Shown one piece after another: positions 5,636 to 8,608 of a stretch of 8,608 bases of DNA (positions are counted from its first letter, which is position 1; every line of letters begins with the position of its first letter). The position numbers and the translations under genes are program-made. This stretch comes from an uncultured Bdellovibrio sp. (lineage in GTDB: Bacteria > Bdellovibrionota > Bdellovibrionia > Bdellovibrionales > Bdellovibrionaceae), in contig CAMLMF010000085.1 in NCBI GenBank assembly GCA_946480995.1, forward strand, positions 1 through 8,608, written 5' to 3'. The notes beneath the pieces were generated by a model. The model saw only the letters and a list, made by a program, of their open reading frames with translations, did not search any database and was not told the DNA's origin.

Positions 5636-7060
5636 ATGTTGGATCTGCACCGTTCCCTGAAAACCATGAAAAACGATGTCGACTGGGTGAGTCTTCGTTT
5701 GGTCACGGAAAAAACCACGATGCGTTCAATTCGTGATGAAAAACCTGATCGCAACCATATCTCTTTCGATCATGGCGTTATGATCGAGGTTTTAGTCAAT
5801 GGCCACTTCGGCTATGCCGGCACCAGCGATCTAAGTGACGGCGGCATTCAGCGCGCTTTTGCCAAAGCGGTTCTAGTTGCAAAAGCAGCCTCGAATCATA
5901 AAGTTTATGATTTTTCAGCGGCGCAACGTCCCCTTGCGCAAGGCCGCTATTCTTCGCCGGTGCAAAAACCGTTGGACTCTATTTCAGCCAAAGAAATTTC
6001 TGACATCTTTATCGATGCAACGAAAGCCATGAAAGTGTCTGACAAAATCGTCAGCCGTTCGGCAACAACGATGATCGTGGAAACCGACTTCCACGTGGTT
6101 AGTTCCTCTGGATCCGAAGTGCAGCAAAACTTTTCCATCGTCAGCACAGATTACTCTGCGACGGCGGCAGAAGGGGCAGAAACACAAACCCGCACGGACA
6201 GTGGGGGTTTAGCTCGTTGTCATCAAGTGGGGGCTGAGATCTTTGATCGCGCGTCTATTTTACAGCGTTCAAAAAAATTAGCAGAAGAAGCCTTAGAACT
6301 TTTAGCCGCTGAAAACTGCCCGAACATGGCAACAGATTTAATTTTGGCGCCAGACCAAATGACTTTGCAAGTGCATGAGTCCATTGGCCATCCGTTGGAG
6401 TACGATCGCATTTTAGGGGACGAAAGAAATTACGCCGGCTGGAGCTTTGTAAAACCTGAAGACTTCGGACGCTTGCAATATGGTTCAAAACTGATGAATG
6501 TGACTTTCGATCCGACTATTCCTGATGCTTTGGCGTCTTATGCTTTTGACGATGCAGGAAATCCAGCAACCAAAGAATTCTTAATCAAAGACGGCGTCTT
6601 ATTGCGCGGTCTGGGTGGTTTGGAATCACAATCGCGCTTAAACCTTCCAGGTGTCGCGAACACCCGTTCGTCTTCGTGGAACCGAGCGCCGATTGATCGT
6701 ATGGCGAATATCAATCTGGAAGCCGGCACTATTTCTTTAGAAGATATGATCGCGTCGGTAGAACACGGTGTTTTCATGATGGCCAATAAATCTTGGTCCA
6801 TCGATGACTATCGCAATAAATTCCAGTTCGGCTGTGAATACGCCAAGCTGATTGAAAACGGCAAACTGACGAAGACCCTAAAAAATCCGAACTATCGCGG
6901 CACGACGGTAAAATTCTGGAACGGCTTAAAGGCCGTCAGCCAGACACGTGAAACCTTCGGCTCCCCTTACTGCGGTAAAGGCGAACCAAATCAAATCATC
7001 CGCGTCGGCCACACGACTCCATATTGTCTTTTTGGCGATACTGAAGTGTTTGGCGCTTAA
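5636..7060 (+). CDS. tldD: Metalloprotease TldD (catalytic subunit of TldD/E)
   Basis: TldD is the zinc-bearing subunit of the cytoplasmic TldD/TldE heterodimer, which degrades unfolded peptides; in E. coli it processes microcin B17 leader and the CcdA antitoxin. The 474-residue length matches the family (about 480). Seen: the HExxxH zinc motif as HESIGH (247-252), and near the C terminus CGKGEPN (446-452), whose Cys446 lines up with the third zinc ligand Cys454 of E. coli TldD. Other family stretches are VANTRSSSW (340-348) and the closing GDTEVFGA. ATG 5636 is supported by AAGGA six bases upstream; an upstream in-frame TTG at 5573 has no such site. tldE follows after 8 nt, so the two subunits are made together. 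Confidence 0.93.
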   Translation: MLDLHRSLKTMKNDVDWVSLRLVTEKTTMRSIRDEKPDRNHISFDHGVMIEVLVNGHFGYAGTSDLSDGGIQRAFAKAVLVAKAASNHKVYDFSAAQRPLAQGRYSSPVQKPLDSISAKEISDIFIDATKAMKVSDKIVSRSATTMIVETDFHVVSSSGSEVQQNFSIVSTDYSATAAEGAETQTRTDSGGLARCHQVGAEIFDRASILQRSKKLAEEALELLAAENCPNMATDLILAPDQMTLQVHESIGHPLEYDRILGDERNYAGWSFVKPEDFGRLQYGSKLMNVTFDPTIPDALASYAFDDAGNPATKEFLIKDGVLLRGLGGLESQSRLNLPGVANTRSSSWNRAPIDRMANINLEAGTISLEDMIASVEHGVFMMANKSWSIDDYRNKFQFGCEYAKLIENGKLTKTLKNPNYRGTTVKFWNGLKAVSQTRETFGSPYCGKGEPNQIIRVGHTTPYCLFGDTEVFGA

Positions 7061-7068
7061 GGTTGGGA

Positions 7069-8412
7069 ATGACAATGAGCTTTACAGAAAATATCAAAAA
7101 AACATTCAATGCCGTCGCCGATCACATCCTTGCAAGCTTGCAACCGGGTGAAGATGCTAACGTAAATTTACATGCCGAAGAATCTTTATTCGTGCGTTTT
7201 AACGGCAACAAAGTTCGCCAGAACACCCACGTCGAACAGCGCACGATGGGTTTGCTTTTACAAAAGAACCACCGTTCGGCAAGCTTAAGCTTTTCTATTT
7301 CCGGCAATATCGCAGACGACATTAAGCGCGCGGACATGTGGTTAGCAGAAGCGCGCAAAGAGTGCGACCTTTTGCCTGAAGACCCTTACCAAGTGCCATT
7401 GCAAAATAACGGCACTAGCGACAGCACTTTCAAAGGTCACTTGTTGGCTGATGATGAAGTGGTGAAAGCGATCACAACACCTGCGGCGGGAGCGGACTTT
7501 GCGGGCCTTTACTGTGCAGGACCACTGGTGTCTGCGAATAAAAATTCCAAAGGACAAAGCCACTGGTTTGCGACGGAAAACTTCTTCGTCGATTATTCTT
7601 TGTACATGGGCGAAAAGGCCGTGAAGTCGATTTACGCTGGCACAAACTGGAACCAAGAAGAGTTCGCGGCAAATCTGGCGCAAAGTAAAAATCAATTAAG
7701 TCTGATGGCACGCGAAAAGAAAACTTTGCAACCAGGTGCTTACCGTACTTACTTAGCTCCTGGTGCTGTGGCGGAATTGGCTTCGATGTTCTATTGGGGT
7801 TCTTTAAGTTTTAATGGTTACAAACAAGGCTCAAGCTCTTTAAAGAAATTAGCGGATAAAGAAAAGTTGTTCTCGCCGTTATTTAATTTGAAAGACAACT
7901 ACGGCCTCGGTCTTATCCACCGCTTTAACTCTTTGGGTGAATTAGCCCCTGAATCGATGGATCTTATCCACAAGGGCGAGCTTAAAAACTTTATGATCAG
8001 CTCGCGCTCAGCTAAAGAATATGGTGTGAGTGGTAATGCCGCGGACTCTCACGAGTCCCCACGGTCTTTAGAAATCGGCACTGGCACCTTGTCCCGTGAA
8101 CAGATCCTTAAGGAGCTGGGCACTGGTTTATATCTTTCGAATTTACATTACTTGAATTGGTCGGACCGCCCTTCGGCGCGTATTACGGGGATGACTCGTT
8201 ATGCCTGCTTCTGGGTGGAAAACGGCGAGATCGTGTCCCCCATTGCCGACCTGCGCGTTGATGAAAGTCTGTATGATTGCCTAGGTGAAAACCTTTTAGC
8301 CATCACCGATTTCGCCGAAGTTGATCCCATGGTTTCCACCTATGAAAGCCGTTATTTGGGTGGCAAAAAAGTACCCGGAATGTTGATCAAAGATTTCAAG
8401 TTCACCCTTTAG
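7069..8412 (+). CDS. tldE: TldE/PmbA, non-catalytic partner of TldD
   Basis: The 447-residue protein belongs to the TldD/PmbA family and matches the E. coli PmbA length (450). It has no HExxxH, as expected for TldE, which shapes the closed proteolytic chamber with TldD. Family features: the N-terminal VNLHAEESLFVRFNGNKVRQ (32-51) strand region, GAYRTYLAPGAVAEL (223-237), and the C-terminal GTGLYLSNLHYLNW (351-364) followed by GEIVSPIADLRV (386-397). Three starts are possible, TTG 7063, ATG 7069 and ATG 7075; 7069 is chosen for AAGG at 7059-7062 with a 6-nt spacer, but 7075 after GGGA is almost as good. It lies 8 nt after tldD, and its TAG stop overlaps the ribosome binding site of the next gene. 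Confidence 0.9.
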   Translation: MTMSFTENIKKTFNAVADHILASLQPGEDANVNLHAEESLFVRFNGNKVRQNTHVEQRTMGLLLQKNHRSASLSFSISGNIADDIKRADMWLAEARKECDLLPEDPYQVPLQNNGTSDSTFKGHLLADDEVVKAITTPAAGADFAGLYCAGPLVSANKNSKGQSHWFATENFFVDYSLYMGEKAVKSIYAGTNWNQEEFAANLAQSKNQLSLMAREKKTLQPGAYRTYLAPGAVAELASMFYWGSLSFNGYKQGSSSLKKLADKEKLFSPLFNLKDNYGLGLIHRFNSLGELAPESMDLIHKGELKNFMISSRSAKEYGVSGNAADSHESPRSLEIGTGTLSREQILKELGTGLYLSNLHYLNWSDRPSARITGMTRYACFWVENGEIVSPIADLRVDESLYDCLGENLLAITDFAEVDPMVSTYESRYLGGKKVPGMLIKDFKFTL

Positions 8413-8415
8413 GAG
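8411..8415 (+). promoter_or_regulatory. Ribosome binding site overlapping the tldE stop
   Basis: AGGAG shares its first two bases with the tldE TAG stop and stands 6 nt before ATG 8422. This arrangement favours translational coupling between tldE and the following gene. Confidence 0.65.
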
Positions 8416-8421
8416 CCCTGT

Positions 8422-8608
8422 ATGGTTACTTACGCTGTTCACATCACTGTTCGTCACGAAGTCTATCCCGAGTACGTCGCGTGGCTTAAAAATGAACACA
8501 TCAATGAAGTATTAGCTCTTCCCGGCTTTATCTCGGCCGACCTCTGCTTGCGCAAAGGCGGCAGCATGGAATCCTCGAGTAAAGACGTTAAAATCATCTA
8601 TAAGATCA
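8422..8608 (+). CDS. DUF4286-like small protein, N-terminal part
   Basis: The gene is cut by the window end; 62 residues are visible. MVTYAVHITVRHEVYPEYVA, then WLKNEHINEVLALPGF and ISADLC, follow the pattern I know for DUF4286 proteins (an opening beta strand, a WxxWM/WL-KxxHI-xEV helix, then a short F-x-SA strand), a dimeric ferredoxin-like family of about 100 residues with no established function. It starts 9 nt after tldE with a good AGGAG site, so it is probably the third gene of the tldDE operon. No enzymatic motif can be seen. The family name is from memory of the pattern; another ferredoxin-like (ABM-type) family is possible. Confidence 0.68.
   Translation, partial: MVTYAVHITVRHEVYPEYVAWLKNEHINEVLALPGFISADLCLRKGGSMESSSKDVKIIYKI

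Noticed and set aside
8048..8062. HES sequence in TldE as a zinc motif
   Set aside because: It reads HESPRS and lacks the second His, so it is not HExxxH; TldE is expected to be non-catalytic.

Overview
The window is an ordinary chromosomal stretch of a mid-GC Gram-negative bacterium. Genes are densely packed on both strands and ten coding regions can be supported. The mix (class 2 PyrD, MutT, IHF-beta-like protein, EpmA, an adjacent TldD/TldE pair and small signal-peptide proteins) suits a proteobacterium or a former deltaproteobacterium. My best guess is a Bdellovibrio-like bacterium (Bdellovibrionota), but this rests on general impression and cannot be proved from the window. No tRNA, rRNA, CRISPR array, insertion sequence, attachment site or origin was seen.

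Region 1 (1-3135, plus strand) is a tightly packed gene string: the 3' end of pyrD, a mutT-type Nudix hydrolase, and two consecutive GT-B-like glycosyltransferase genes. The first three genes overlap (17 nt and 13 nt), and the fourth starts 4 nt after the third with a GTG codon. Nucleotide metabolism genes are thus joined to a probable surface-glycan pair. The first transferase-like protein appears degenerate in its C-terminal donor-binding motif.

Region 2 (3136-3613) holds an IHF-beta-like DNA-binding protein gene. It has a consensus TATAAT box upstream and a 12-bp-stem terminator downstream, placed so that it can also end transcription of the convergent minus-strand genes.

Region 3 (3614-5450, minus strand) carries three genes, in transcription order: a 79-aa exported protein with a strong Shine-Dalgarno, epmA (EF-P lysyltransferase) starting 12 nt after it with a TTG codon, and a 97-aa exported protein that probably has its own promoter. 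EpmA here is longer than the E. coli enzyme because of an extra N-terminal domain of about 90 residues that looks like an OB-fold remnant.

Region 4 (5451-8608, plus strand) starts with a 185-nt divergent intergenic region. It is followed by tldD, tldE and the start of a DUF4286-like small protein, all closely spaced and probably one operon. TldD keeps the full zinc-protease motif and TldE lacks it, as expected for the TldD/E heterodimer. No precursor peptide or other substrate is apparent. I see no clearly new system; the most interesting items are the extended EpmA, its coupling to a small exported protein, the divergent transferase pair and the substrate-less tldDE operon.
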